Assembly: GCA_049509675.1 (NCBI GenBank) | Contig: JBEKZQ010000062.1 | Coordinates: 1 to 17,785 of the forward strand | Origin: JBEKZQ01 sp049509675 | Lineage (GTDB): Bacteria > Planctomycetota > Planctomycetia > Pirellulales > Thermoguttaceae | Direction: 5' to 3' | DNA: 17,785 bases | Part shown: piece by piece, positions 7,204 to 14,632 of the stretch | Layout: each line of letters opens with the position of its first letter | Position numbering within the stretch: the first letter of the stretch is position 1 | The notes under the pieces: generated by a model | What the model was told of the DNA's origin: nothing | Seen by the model: only the letters and a program-made list of their open reading frames with translations | Database searches by the model: none | Program-made: the position numbers and the translations under genes

Positions 7204-7264
7204 CCGTAGGACGGATTGCTAATCCGTCCTTGGAAACCAGACGGATTAGCAATCCGTCCTACGG
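7204..7264. repeat. 25-bp perfect inverted repeat in the leader
   Basis: Bases 7204-7228 and 7240-7264 are perfect reverse complements around an 11-base loop containing TTGGAAACCA. Each arm also contains its own palindrome GGATT-GCT-AATCC, so the element can fold as one long hairpin or two small ones. It ends 8 bases before the ribosome binding site of the PEP-CTERM gene. Confidence 0.85.
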
Positions 7265-7286
7265 TAGCAACAAGGGGAGGACAACG

Positions 7287-8282
7287 ATGAAACGCAAGCT
7301 GAACATGATGATCCTGGCGGCGGCCGTGGCGGCCGCGGGCGTGCTGTCCGCCCGGGCCAGCACGATCACCATGGCCATGGTCACCGTGGGCGATCCGGGC
7401 AACGCGGCGGATACGAACGGCTACGGTGCGGTCAGCTACACCTACCAGATGGGTAAGTACGACGTGACGACTTCGCAGTACGCCGCTTTCCTCAACGCCG
7501 TTGCCCAGACGGCGGACCCATACGGTTTATACAACCCGAACATGGCGCCCGGATGGGCCTCCTGCGGCATTTCTCAATCCATCAGCTCGGGCACCTACAG
7601 CTACGCGACCACCAAGAACGGCAATTTCCCAGTCAACTACGTCTCATGGGGCGACGCGGCGCGCTTCTGCAACTGGCTGCAAAATGGTCAGCCAAATGGG
7701 CCCGAGGGGAACGGCACGACGGAAACGGGGACGTACACCTTAAGTGGCGGAACGTCCGACGCGGCACTGATGGCGATCATCCGCAACCCCGGGGCGACCT
7801 ATTTCATCCCCTCGGAGGATGAATAGTATAAGGCAGCGTATTACATGAGCGGCAGCACCAACGCGGGTTATTGGACCTATCCGACGCAGAGCAATACGGC
7901 GCCAAGCAACGTGCTCTCGGCCTCCGGCACAAACAACGCCAATTTCGACTACTCGGATCCAACGAATTACCTGACGCCGGTCGGGGCATATGCGGCATCT
8001 CCCGGCCCCTATGGTACGTTTGATCAAGGCGGCGATCTCTTCCAGTGGAACGAAGCGAACATCGGCGGTTCGTCGCGGGGTTTGCGTGGCGGGGTGTTCT
8101 ACTTCGACTCGAACCCCCTGGCCTCCTCTTACCGCCTTACCAGCATCGGCCCGTCGTACGATGGCTACTCCGCAGGCTTCCGTGTTGCAAGTAGCGCAGC
8201 GAGCCCTGAGCCCGGTAGTGTCGCCATGCTGCTTGCCGGCGCGTTGGCGTTTGGAATCTGGAGACTACGCCGGAACGCCTGA
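7287..8282 (+). pseudogene. PEP-CTERM protein with FGE/sulfatase-modifying-like domain, interrupted by TAG
   Basis: Read through one stop, this is a 331-codon gene. The ATG at 7287 has a strong AGGGGAGG (7273-7280) in front. A signal peptide (1-26) is followed by a domain of the formylglycine-generating-enzyme/SUMF1-like fold: YQMGKYDVTTSQYAAFLNAV, VSWGDAARFCNWLQNG, FIPSEDE, then RGLRGGVFYF and GFRVAS. The C-terminus is a PEP-CTERM signal: PEP, a hydrophobic segment, then RLRR. At 7824-7826 a TAG follows SEDE where homologues usually have Trp (SEDEWYKAAYY); one G-to-A change from TGG explains it. Without suppression a 179-residue fragment lacking the sorting signal is made. No other frame damage is seen, so the mutation is recent, suppressed, or a sequencing error. 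The protein is probably non-catalytic and exosortase-sorted. Confidence 0.85.
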
Positions 8283-8492
8283 GGCGCCTGCATCCAGCCC
8301 GATTCATCGGGCTTTCCGCCGTAGGCGGTTCTAGGCCCGTGCTTCAGCACGGGTAGACCGGCGCGACCGCGCTTTGCCAACCCGACATGAACGTCGCGCC
8401 TACTACCGCCTACGGCGGGAAGGGTCGTGAACGACCCTGGAAACACGGTATCCGCGTATTTTGCACCCAACCCCGCAATTGAACTCGGGCCG
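8283..8492. other. Intergenic region between convergent units
   Basis: Between the PEP-CTERM stop and the remnant downstream of the ABC permease there is only repeat DNA (8296-8438) and about 50 bases without recognisable features. A reverse frame is open through here, but it runs across the palindromes and has no coding character. Confidence 0.6.
8296..8438. repeat. Multi-hairpin, cloverleaf-like repeat
   Basis: Three short hairpins are visible: AGCCCGAT/ATCGGGCT (8296-8313), CCCGTGCT/AGCACGGG (8336-8353) and AGGGTCGT/ACGACCCT (8421-8438). Longer-range pairing joins 8314-8329 with 8405-8421 (CCGCCGTAGGCGG with CCGCCTACGGCGG) and GGCGCGAC (8360-8367) with GTCGCGCC (8393-8400). Together they could fold into a branched structure. 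It lies between convergent genes and may act as a two-way terminator. It is followed by CTGGAAACACGG (8437-8448), identical to the linker region of the repeat at 6842-6853. Confidence 0.7.
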
Positions 8493-8635
8493 TTAGCGTT
8501 GTTCGCCGAGGGCCGTCCACAGCGGGGCCGACAAGACGGTTCGGACCGCCCCACGTTCGGCCGCTTCGCCAAGTACTGCGCCGAGAGGAAAGCCATGCCA
8601 GCGACTGCGACGACGGAAAGCTTACCGATCGTCAT
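8493..8635 (-). pseudogene. Remnant of an ABC permease C-terminus
   Basis: Bases 8497-8550 match 15647-15700 at 51 of 54 positions, the end of the intact permease on the right. In the matching frame they encode AVRTVLSAPLWTALGEQR and a TAA stop at 8493-8495; the intact gene ends AVRTVLSAPLWKALGEQR. Upstream, an ATG at 8635 overlaps the stop of the 972-residue permease as ATGA and begins a hydrophobic stretch, KLSVVAVAGMAFLSA, resembling the last membrane segment of the intact gene. That stretch is in a different frame from the conserved tail and is separated by about 26 extra bases. I read it as a degraded, frameshifted fragment. The alternative is a small overlapping gene that happens to run through the old sequence. 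Confidence 0.55.
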
Positions 8636-11550
8636 GTCGCAGCTCGCCCCGCCTGCAGGAGCTTCAAGGGTTCGGTGCGCCCCGTGGCGATAGCGGGCCA
8701 CAGGGCTGCGAGCAAGCACAAGCCTAGCGTGGCGCCAAAGCCAATCGCCAATTTGGCCCAGGGAATGATCAGCGGCACGATCTGCCCGCCACGGATATTG
8801 ATGTAACGCGTTATGCCCGTGCCGCAATAGCCGGCCATTACGCCGAAGCCGAGGCTCAGCAGGCAAGCCACGATGCCGACCAGGATCGCTTCCGCTAGGA
8901 TCATCCGGAAGAGTCCAAAACGTGTGACGCCGATCGCGCGCAGGACTCCCATGTCCCATCGGCGCGCACGGATCGACGAAAGCACGGTGTTGACGACGCC
9001 CAGCGAGGCCACGGCTAGCGTTATCAACGGCAAGAGACTCAGGGTCCAGATGATGCCGTCGGCGCGTGCGCTGATTGTTTTGCGAACCGTTTCGGCCGAT
9101 TGCAGGGCCACGTTGGCGGTGTAATCCCGCCGGCGACCGCCGGACCCCCTGTCGCCCATCGGTCCCCGCCGGCGCTGCTTGGCTTTGGCGAGGTTGATGT
9201 CGAAGTTCCGCCGGGCGATCGTTTGCAGCGACTCCTTGATTTCGTCCTCGGTCGCCGTGCCGTCCAGGTTCATCCAGAAGAAGGTTACCCGGTTGATGGC
9301 GAAGTCGCGCCGCACCTGATCGTACTGAGTGAACATCAGCCCGGCCGATCGGCCCCCGTCGCGATTTCGCAGGCCGATCTTGCTCATCCAATGCCAGCCG
9401 GTCATCGACACGACGCAGGCGATTTCGTACTCGACGCGCTGCTCGGGCGAGTCGGGCGGAATCACCGTGAACTTGCTGCCCACGCCCAGGCCGCTCTCGC
9501 GTTGAAAATGATCGGGAACCAGACAGTAACGACCCCGCTTGAGTTTCTCCAGGGCCTCGCGGCGCGATCCCTCGACGAATTGGAAGTCGAACATGGGCTT
9601 CTTGCCCCCCAGCGCCATCTCGGGATCGACGCCCAACATGACACAGTTGTCCTGGCGCGAGGAAGACGCGCGTATGCGGGCCCCGGTGTAATCCTCGGCA
9701 AATTTGGTCTGCTCGACCGCCAGCGGCAGGCATTGGTCGGCCACGACCCCTTTCACGTGGCGGACCGATTCGATCTCCGAATCGGGCACGCCCACCGGCG
9801 TCATGCCGACCACCAGGTCCGGAACCCAATCGCCGGGCATGAACGGTTCGAGCATGGAATAGCCCCAGGTTTGCATGGCGACGAACAGCCCGAGACCGAT
9901 GGTGAGCGCCGCCGTGGTTCCCACCGTCCGCCAGAGATTGCCGGTAAGCTGCGTGGCCAGCAACCGTGAGTTGACCCCCACCAGCCGGGCGATAACGGGC
10001 CCGAGAATCTTCTCGGTAAACGTGATGGTTAGCGGCGCCAACAGCACGAATCCAATACCCATGGCCGGGCAACCCAAGATCGCCGAGACGGCATAACGTG
10101 CGGTGTCCGGCATCGGAATCCAAAACACGACGAGCGGGTTTACGGAGATAAGGAGCAGACCGACCACGGTGGCGCCCCAAGAGAAGCGCGCCGACCGCAT
10201 GCGCGGGCGAACCGCCATCGCCTCCAGCGGACTGACTCGCGTAGCTCTCCACGCGGGAAGGACGGAAGCCGCCAGTGATCCGCCTAACGCACAGATGCCC
10301 GAGAGCACGATGCACCAGAAACCCAGCGACACTCCCATCGGGAAGAAGGACGGCCGCAAATGGTTCACGATTTCCAACAGTCCCCAACCGGCCAGCAAAC
10401 CGCCTCCCCAACCGATCAGCCCCAGCAACAGACTTTCCAGGGCAATCATGGCGCCGACTTGCACCTTCGTGAGCGAAACCGCGCGCAGCATGGCGAACTG
10501 TCGGATGCGCTCATCCACGCCCATATTGAGCGTGGTGAAAATGATGAATAGCGCTGCCAAGAGCGAAATGCCGGTAGCCGATAATGCCTGCCCACGGATG
10601 CTTTCCGAGGTCGAACTCTGCTGGAGTTCGGCCCCGACGTCCTCCTGGGCTTGGATCTCCGCCGGCGGATTGGCCCGGGCCAACGCCTCGGCCCAATGGG
10701 TCCGAAACTCGCCGATCTTGATGCCTTTGGCCAGGACGACGCCCGCAAAGTCGATCTTCGCGGGAGTTCCGGCGAGTTTCTCGGCTAGCGTCCAGGGCAC
10801 ATAGAGGGCGGCGACTGCCGGTCCGTGGGTCAGGGGCGGGCCGCGCGAGGGCGGCAGACCGATCATGAAGCTCTCCCTGGGCACGCTCTTTCGCTGCTCG
10901 ACAATTCCGACGATCTTCAGCGTGAACTCGTCTTCGGCCCGGTTGGCGGAGACGATCACGTCGTCTCCTGGCTTAACGCCCAACTGCTGCGCCAAACCCT
11001 TGCCGATGACCGCTTCGCGGAGTTGCGGGTGCGCGGCGTCGATCCACTTGCCTTGAACCAGTGGATAGGGCGGCTCGGCCGCGTTGGTGCCGACCAGGGT
11101 CGGCGTTTCGACGGGACGCGGCGTCATCCGACGGAACGCGTTCTCCGGCGTGAGGGGCGGCCCGTTTTCCGGTCTGAGGGCAGGCGAGTTTTCCGACTCG
11201 ACGGAACCGGCCGTTTTCCTTGCTGCCTTGATCCTCACGCGGGATTGAAACACCGGATCCACCGCGGCGACGGCCGGGTCTTGCCGCAGCGAGTCGACCA
11301 CCTCCCGCGACAGCGGCGGCAGGGGAGAATCCTCGGGTCCCACCGGCAGGACAACCAGTTCGTATCTGCCCAAGTACTTCTCGGACAATTCCCGAAAACT
11401 CTGCACGAGCGAATCGTAGCCGCTCACCACCCAGACCACGACGCATGCGGCAGCGATCGTGGAAAGGATGGTCAATAACAACCGTCCAGGCCGCCTCCGA
11501 ATGTCGGCCATGACCAGCTTGCTAACAACCGCAAACTCGCCTCTAGTCAT
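8632..11550 (-). CDS. FtsX/MacB-type ABC transporter permease
   Basis: This 972-residue permease is the membrane half of an ABC system whose ATPase is encoded just upstream (22-base gap). The N-terminus has one membrane segment (about 24-43) followed by a MacB-like periplasmic domain (about 45-320). A first FtsX block (about 322-435) contains three membrane segments and MGVDERIRQFAMLRAVSLTK. A middle membrane section (about 455-560) is followed by a second periplasmic domain and a second FtsX block (about 828-960) with RARRWDMGVLRAIGVTRFG. The double FtsX layout is typical of lipoprotein-release or envelope export permeases. The ATG at 11550 has GGAAG five bases upstream. Residues 116-144 contain a degenerate 8-residue repeat around PEN. 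The substrate is unknown. Confidence 0.9.
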   Translation of the reverse strand: MTRGEFAVVSKLVMADIRRRPGRLLLTILSTIAAACVVVWVVSGYDSLVQSFRELSEKYLGRYELVVLPVGPEDSPLPPLSREVVDSLRQDPAVAAVDPVFQSRVRIKAARKTAGSVESENSPALRPENGPPLTPENAFRRMTPRPVETPTLVGTNAAEPPYPLVQGKWIDAAHPQLREAVIGKGLAQQLGVKPGDDVIVSANRAEDEFTLKIVGIVEQRKSVPRESFMIGLPPSRGPPLTHGPAVAALYVPWTLAEKLAGTPAKIDFAGVVLAKGIKIGEFRTHWAEALARANPPAEIQAQEDVGAELQQSSTSESIRGQALSATGISLLAALFIIFTTLNMGVDERIRQFAMLRAVSLTKVQVGAMIALESLLLGLIGWGGGLLAGWGLLEIVNHLRPSFFPMGVSLGFWCIVLSGICALGGSLAASVLPAWRATRVSPLEAMAVRPRMRSARFSWGATVVGLLLISVNPLVVFWIPMPDTARYAVSAILGCPAMGIGFVLLAPLTITFTEKILGPVIARLVGVNSRLLATQLTGNLWRTVGTTAALTIGLGLFVAMQTWGYSMLEPFMPGDWVPDLVVGMTPVGVPDSEIESVRHVKGVVADQCLPLAVEQTKFAEDYTGARIRASSSRQDNCVMLGVDPEMALGGKKPMFDFQFVEGSRREALEKLKRGRYCLVPDHFQRESGLGVGSKFTVIPPDSPEQRVEYEIACVVSMTGWHWMSKIGLRNRDGGRSAGLMFTQYDQVRRDFAINRVTFFWMNLDGTATEDEIKESLQTIARRNFDINLAKAKQRRRGPMGDRGSGGRRRDYTANVALQSAETVRKTISARADGIIWTLSLLPLITLAVASLGVVNTVLSSIRARRWDMGVLRAIGVTRFGLFRMILAEAILVGIVACLLSLGFGVMAGYCGTGITRYINIRGGQIVPLIIPWAKLAIGFGATLGLCLLAALWPAIATGRTEPLKLLQAGRAAT
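11148..11195 (-). repeat. 24-bp in-frame tandem repeat inside the permease gene
   Basis: Two adjacent 24-bp units (11172-11195 and 11148-11171) match at 18 of 24 positions, and a partial third copy begins at 11147. On the coding strand each unit starts CGGAAAAC. They encode SENSPALR and PENGPPLT, then PENA, in the first periplasmic domain. This is a small expansion that keeps the frame. Confidence 0.5.
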
Positions 11551-11572
11551 AACTACTTCCGGGCTTTGGGAG

Positions 11573-12364
11573 TCAGGGGGTGGCCAGTGATTCAGGGGCG
11601 GCAGCGATGTTCACGACATCCTGGTAATGGGCCGCCAGCGTTTGGGCGTCCTTGAATGCGCCGGTGCCGAACTGCGTAAGGATACAGCCGTCTTTCATCA
11701 CCACCACGCGCTGTGCCCATGCGGCCACAGCCGGCTCGTGGGTCACGACCACGATCGTCCGATGTTGTTCTTCGCACAGTTCACGCAGCAACCGGCATAT
11801 CTTCTGTCCGGTAACAGAATCGAGACTGCCGGTCGGCTCGTCGGCCAGGACCAAGGCCGGATCGTTGACCAGCGCACGAGCGATTGCCACTCGCTGCTGT
11901 TCGCCGCCGCTGAGCGCGTCGGGCCGATGATGACGCCGCGAAACCAGCCCCAAACGATTGAGCAGGCGTTCCACCCGCTCGTCGATCTTATTATTGCGCC
12001 CGTCGGCCAGGATGGGCAGGGTGATGTTGTCGTCGGCCGTCAGCGAAGGAATCAAATTGAATGCCTGAAAGACAAGACCGATTTTGCGCCGGCGGAACCG
12101 CGTCAGTTGTCCGTCCGACATGCTGGACAGATCGGCGCCGTCGATGACCACGCGGCCTTCATCGGGGGGGGCAAGCCCTGCCATGACGTGCAGCAGCGTG
12201 CTCTTGCCCGAGCCGCTGGCTCCCATGACGGCGACGAATTCCCCTTCTTCGATCCGTAAGCAAACATTCTTGATTGCCTCGACCACCGACTCGCCCTGAC
12301 GAAAACGTTTGGTCGCGCCTTCCACACGAACGGGAATCCTGCCGGCGGGTTGCTCTGTCAACAC
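11573..12364 (-). CDS. ABC transporter ATPase (MacB/LolD type)
   Basis: The 263-residue protein has the full set of ABC ATPase motifs: Walker A GASGSGKST (48-56), Q-loop Gln about 100 (VFQAFNLIP), signature LSGGEQQR (151-158), Walker B LVLADEPTGSLD (171-182) and the H-loop His about 209 (VVTHEP). The sequence is closest in style to LolD/MacB ATPases, which pair with FtsX-type permeases such as the one encoded 22 bases downstream. I place the start at GTG 12362-12364, since AGGAG (12373-12377) lies 8 bases upstream. An in-frame ATG at 12406 would add 14 residues that do not look like the family. It should power substrate extraction from, or export across, the cytoplasmic membrane. Confidence 0.9.
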   Translation of the reverse strand: MLTEQPAGRIPVRVEGATKRFRQGESVVEAIKNVCLRIEEGEFVAVMGASGSGKSTLLHVMAGLAPPDEGRVVIDGADLSSMSDGQLTRFRRRKIGLVFQAFNLIPSLTADDNITLPILADGRNNKIDERVERLLNRLGLVSRRHHRPDALSGGEQQRVAIARALVNDPALVLADEPTGSLDSVTGQKICRLLRELCEEQHRTIVVVTHEPAVAAWAQRVVVMKDGCILTQFGTGAFKDAQTLAAHYQDVVNIAAAPESLATP

Positions 12365-12445
12365 GAAAGAGACTCCTGTAAGGGAAACGTGGCTATGGCA
12401 ACCCAATCACACTCCCACTGCGCGTCGGTGCGGACGATCGCAGCA

Positions 12446-12928
12446 CTATTGTTCGATGCTCGGCGTCGGGCTGGCCGCTCTCATGGGTTTCTCTTCCACG
12501 GGCTTCAAGTCAATCGTTGCCAGTTCCGTGGTTTCAGCCGCGATATGGACGCTTGCGGCCGGTTTCTTCGGATCTGCATAATGTTGTTGAAGGCGATCCG
12601 GCCCGGGTTCGTCATCGACTTGGCCCTTGATCCGTGGCCCCGGCCAGATGACGGTCAGGGCGAAGTCGCCGACCGGCGCGCCGTCCCGGGTCGCAAACGT
12701 GGTCAGGTGGAAGGAACCGTCCGATTGGACCGTGGCGTGCGGGCGCATGAGGGGCTGTTCCCTGCCGCCGACCGGATACAGAACGACCTCGCTATTGACC
12801 GCGGGTTCTCCAGCGATGAGCAGCTTGCCGCTGACCGGATGGACCGCTGGTCGGTCGCCGTGTTTCGCTCCGCAGCCACAAAGCGTCAGGCACAAACCGA
12901 GAGCAAGAACTGTTCGTGATATGGTCAT
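12446..12928 (-). CDS. Small lipoprotein with transthyretin/carboxypeptidase-regulatory-like fold
   Basis: From the ATG at 12926-12928 the product has 160 residues, with a lipoprotein signal peptide and lipobox LCGC (Cys 19). The mature part starts VHPVSGKLLIAGEPAVNSEVVLYPVGG and continues with SDGSFHLTTFATRDGAPVGDFALTV. This is the beta-rich pattern of the small planctomycete proteins usually annotated as carboxypeptidase-regulatory or transthyretin-like. They very often lie next to DUF1559 genes, as here, where the DUF1559 gene is 39 bases upstream. An AGGA precedes the start. The function is unknown; surface or periplasmic exposure is likely. The C-terminal tail is Pro/Ala/Glu-rich. Confidence 0.85.
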   Translation of the reverse strand: MTISRTVLALGLCLTLCGCGAKHGDRPAVHPVSGKLLIAGEPAVNSEVVLYPVGGREQPLMRPHATVQSDGSFHLTTFATRDGAPVGDFALTVIWPGPRIKGQVDDEPGPDRLQQHYADPKKPAASVHIAAETTELATIDLKPVEEKPMRAASPTPSIEQ

Positions 12929-12967
12929 GGGGTTGGTCCTCACGCTGTTGGGTTTGCGGCAAACCAC

Positions 12968-13999
12968 TCAGAATTCCGTTCCGCCAAGTGACTCGGCAGC
13001 GCGGACTTCCGCGCTGTCCACGCCGCCGCTCCGCGCGGTAATGATGGCGCCGAGCACGGTTGGAGACAGCCCTTGGCCCAGAAAGTGGACGGCGCCGTCG
13101 CAGAAGACGGCGTTGGCGCCGCCGCGATGGAAACTGTAGATGCCTTGCGAGTTGTTCATATTGATCGAGTTGTTGCCGTTAAGCGTCACGCCGTCGTCCG
13201 AATACGTATAGAATATGCTGGTCTGGTACGACGCCCAGCATCCCCACCACGCGGGATTCGTCTGCGTGTAGGTAGTGCCGTTGATCGTGGTCGTGACGTT
13301 ATTCGGGGCGCTGCTCGTGCTCGTGGTCAATTGCTTTGCGCCTAAGATGTACCAGTCGGGCCGTCCCCCCTGTTCCGTAATCAGCAGCGTAGAACTCAAG
13401 CCGTCAGTGATTTCCGCCGAGGCCCTGAAGCGGTTGTCGGCCAGGGCCGTCTCGGTGTTCTGCGAGTAGGCCGTATTGGTTGCCGAGTCGGCGAACCACC
13501 AGGCGTGGACGCCGTTGGCACCGAAGTAGTCGCCCGCGATCCCGGTCCCAGCGGCGTTCTGGTTAACATCACATATCGCCATGCTGCGGTTCGGCTGAGT
13601 AGCTGGACAGCTAAAGACGGCAATGGACTTGTTAATGGCCTCCGCGTTCACCGTATCGTAGAAGTTGTTTTCGTAGTTATAGAGACGCTGAATATTCTTC
13701 AATTCCAGGTAGGGAAGGATGATCGCTCCCCAGCCGCAGTATCCCTTGTTGGTCACCGCCGGCGTCCATGTTGGCCCATAACGTCGCGGAGGAAGTCCCT
13801 TGTACGCATTCTCGAAACTGAGCATAGCCAAGCCAATCTGCTTGAGATTGTTCGCGCACGCCGAACGTCGCGCCGAGTCTCGGGCAGCCTGTACCGCCGG
13901 CAACAACAGGGCTGCCAACATCCCAATAATGGTGATCACCACAAGCAATTCCACCAGGGTAAATCCCTTGCGATGCTCTTTTGAACGCCGGTAACTCAT
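12968..13999 (-). CDS. DUF1559 protein with type IV pilin-like N-terminus
   Basis: The 343-residue protein starts at ATG 13997-13999, with GGAG six bases upstream. A prepilin-type cleavage/methylation motif is clear: RKG-FTLVELLVVITIIGML, with cleavage after Gly12 and the conserved Glu at position 5 of the mature protein. A long N-terminal helix leads into ARRSACANNLKQIGLAMLSFENAYKGLPP, the hallmark of DUF1559. The C-terminal HRGGANAVFCDGAVHFL is the family's end motif. These proteins are greatly expanded in planctomycetes and resemble type II secretion pseudopilins; their exact role is unknown. This is the first gene of a four-gene cluster with the lipoprotein, ATPase and permease. A sigma-54-like sequence lies about 140 bases upstream. 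Confidence 0.9.
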   Translation of the reverse strand: MSYRRSKEHRKGFTLVELLVVITIIGMLAALLLPAVQAARDSARRSACANNLKQIGLAMLSFENAYKGLPPRRYGPTWTPAVTNKGYCGWGAIILPYLELKNIQRLYNYENNFYDTVNAEAINKSIAVFSCPATQPNRSMAICDVNQNAAGTGIAGDYFGANGVHAWWFADSATNTAYSQNTETALADNRFRASAEITDGLSSTLLITEQGGRPDWYILGAKQLTTSTSSAPNNVTTTINGTTYTQTNPAWWGCWASYQTSIFYTYSDDGVTLNGNNSINMNNSQGIYSFHRGGANAVFCDGAVHFLGQGLSPTVLGAIITARSGGVDSAEVRAAESLGGTEF

Positions 14000-14138
14000 G
14001 GCGGTCTCCAAAAAACATGTGTGAAGGTGAGAAGCCGGAACCCATTTCCGACGGAGCCCCCCCCATACCATCAGCAGCCCAACGGATCGCGACCTTCCGC
14101 GCGGCGTGTGCGTATTGATACAGTCGATGACGCAGGCT

Positions 14139-14155
14139 AGCATCTTCTGTGCCAA
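14139..14155 (-). promoter_or_regulatory. Sigma-54-like promoter for the DUF1559 cluster
   Basis: On the reverse strand TTGGCACAGAAGATGCT fits the sigma-54 pattern YTGGCACGRNNNTTGCW at 12 of 14 informative positions, with the required GG-N10-GC spacing. Transcription would start near 14127, giving a leader of about 130 bases. A match of this quality could occur by chance in a window this size, and no activator gene or obvious upstream activator site is visible. Confidence 0.35.
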
Positions 14156-14571
14156 ATGCGAGAGACTTGTCAATTCCCCGGTATCCTGCGGAGATGCGAG
14201 TATTGCCGAGGTGATGCCTAACAGCCATTTCCGTTGCCGTGTCGAAATTCCCGCCACGCCTGTCGGAAGTTTCGCCACGCGTGTTGAATCGACCCATCCG
14301 CATGAAGGGGCTGGGGCACACGATGACCTTCGCGGGGCAACGCCTATGAAACGCGGCTTCGCGCCGAACGAAAATGGCTGCCAAACAGAGAAAAACCACG
14401 CGCCCGCTAGGCACAGGGGGGGGCCTTGGTAAGATACCTATGTGAGGCTGAATCGGTTCCAGACTCGCCAGAAACGGGAAATGTCGGTTGCCGTAGCTTC
14501 CCATCCGCGTTCATCGGTGGCTCCTTCTGCGGGCGGTTTGCGAGATCGTTGCGAGCCTTTTGACAAGCGAG

Positions 14572-14592
14572 GGCGGCGAGACGATCGCCGCC
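14572..14592 (+). promoter_or_regulatory. GC-rich leader hairpin
   Basis: GGCGGCGA and TCGCCGCC form a perfect 8-bp stem around GACGA, 40 bases before the start of the prenyltransferase-like gene. It is not followed by a T-run, so it is not a standard terminator. It could affect transcript stability or ribosome access. A TTGACA at 14560-14565 lies just upstream, without a matching -10 box. Confidence 0.35.
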
Positions 14593-14632
14593 GACAGCTT
14601 CTGACGTTCGCGTTCTCAACCAGAGGTGCATC

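Larger units (their letters stand above)
6266..7286. other. 1-kb repeat-rich non-coding region
   Basis: No convincing gene lies between the TPR gene (-) and the PEP-CTERM gene (+). The region holds a GGCC-flanked AT-rich patch (6384-6421), a paired hairpin (6554-6594), a strong sigma-70 promoter (6741-6769), a nested cruciform-like repeat (6785-6900), a 9-bp inverted repeat (CTCCTGGTC at 6951-6959, GACCAGGAG at 6988-6996), a twin-hairpin repeat (7144-7197), and a 25-bp perfect inverted repeat just before the gene (7204-7264). Short open frames here run through the repeats and are not credible genes. Confidence 0.7.
14000..14632. other. Divergent intergenic region
   Basis: This region separates the DUF1559 cluster (-) from the prenyltransferase-like gene (+). 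It contains a sigma-54-like site for the cluster (14139-14155) and a GC-rich hairpin in front of the prenyltransferase-like gene (14572-14592). The rest (about 14160-14555) has open frames in several phases, but no ribosome binding site, recognisable protein or repeat. Confidence 0.55.

Noticed and set aside
7230..7286. Earlier ATG for the PEP-CTERM gene
   Set aside because: It lies inside the 25-bp hairpin, and the later ATG at 7287 has a strong ribosome binding site and a proper signal peptide.
7824..7826. Programmed recoding of TAG as pyrrolysine or another special residue
   Set aside because: The expected residue is Trp, one base change away, and nothing in the window suggests a recoding system, so a simple mutation is more likely.
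8165..10411. Long reverse open frame overlapping the 972-residue permease
   Set aside because: Most of it is an out-of-frame shadow of the permease. Only the part near 8493-8635 has any meaning, as a remnant of another permease.
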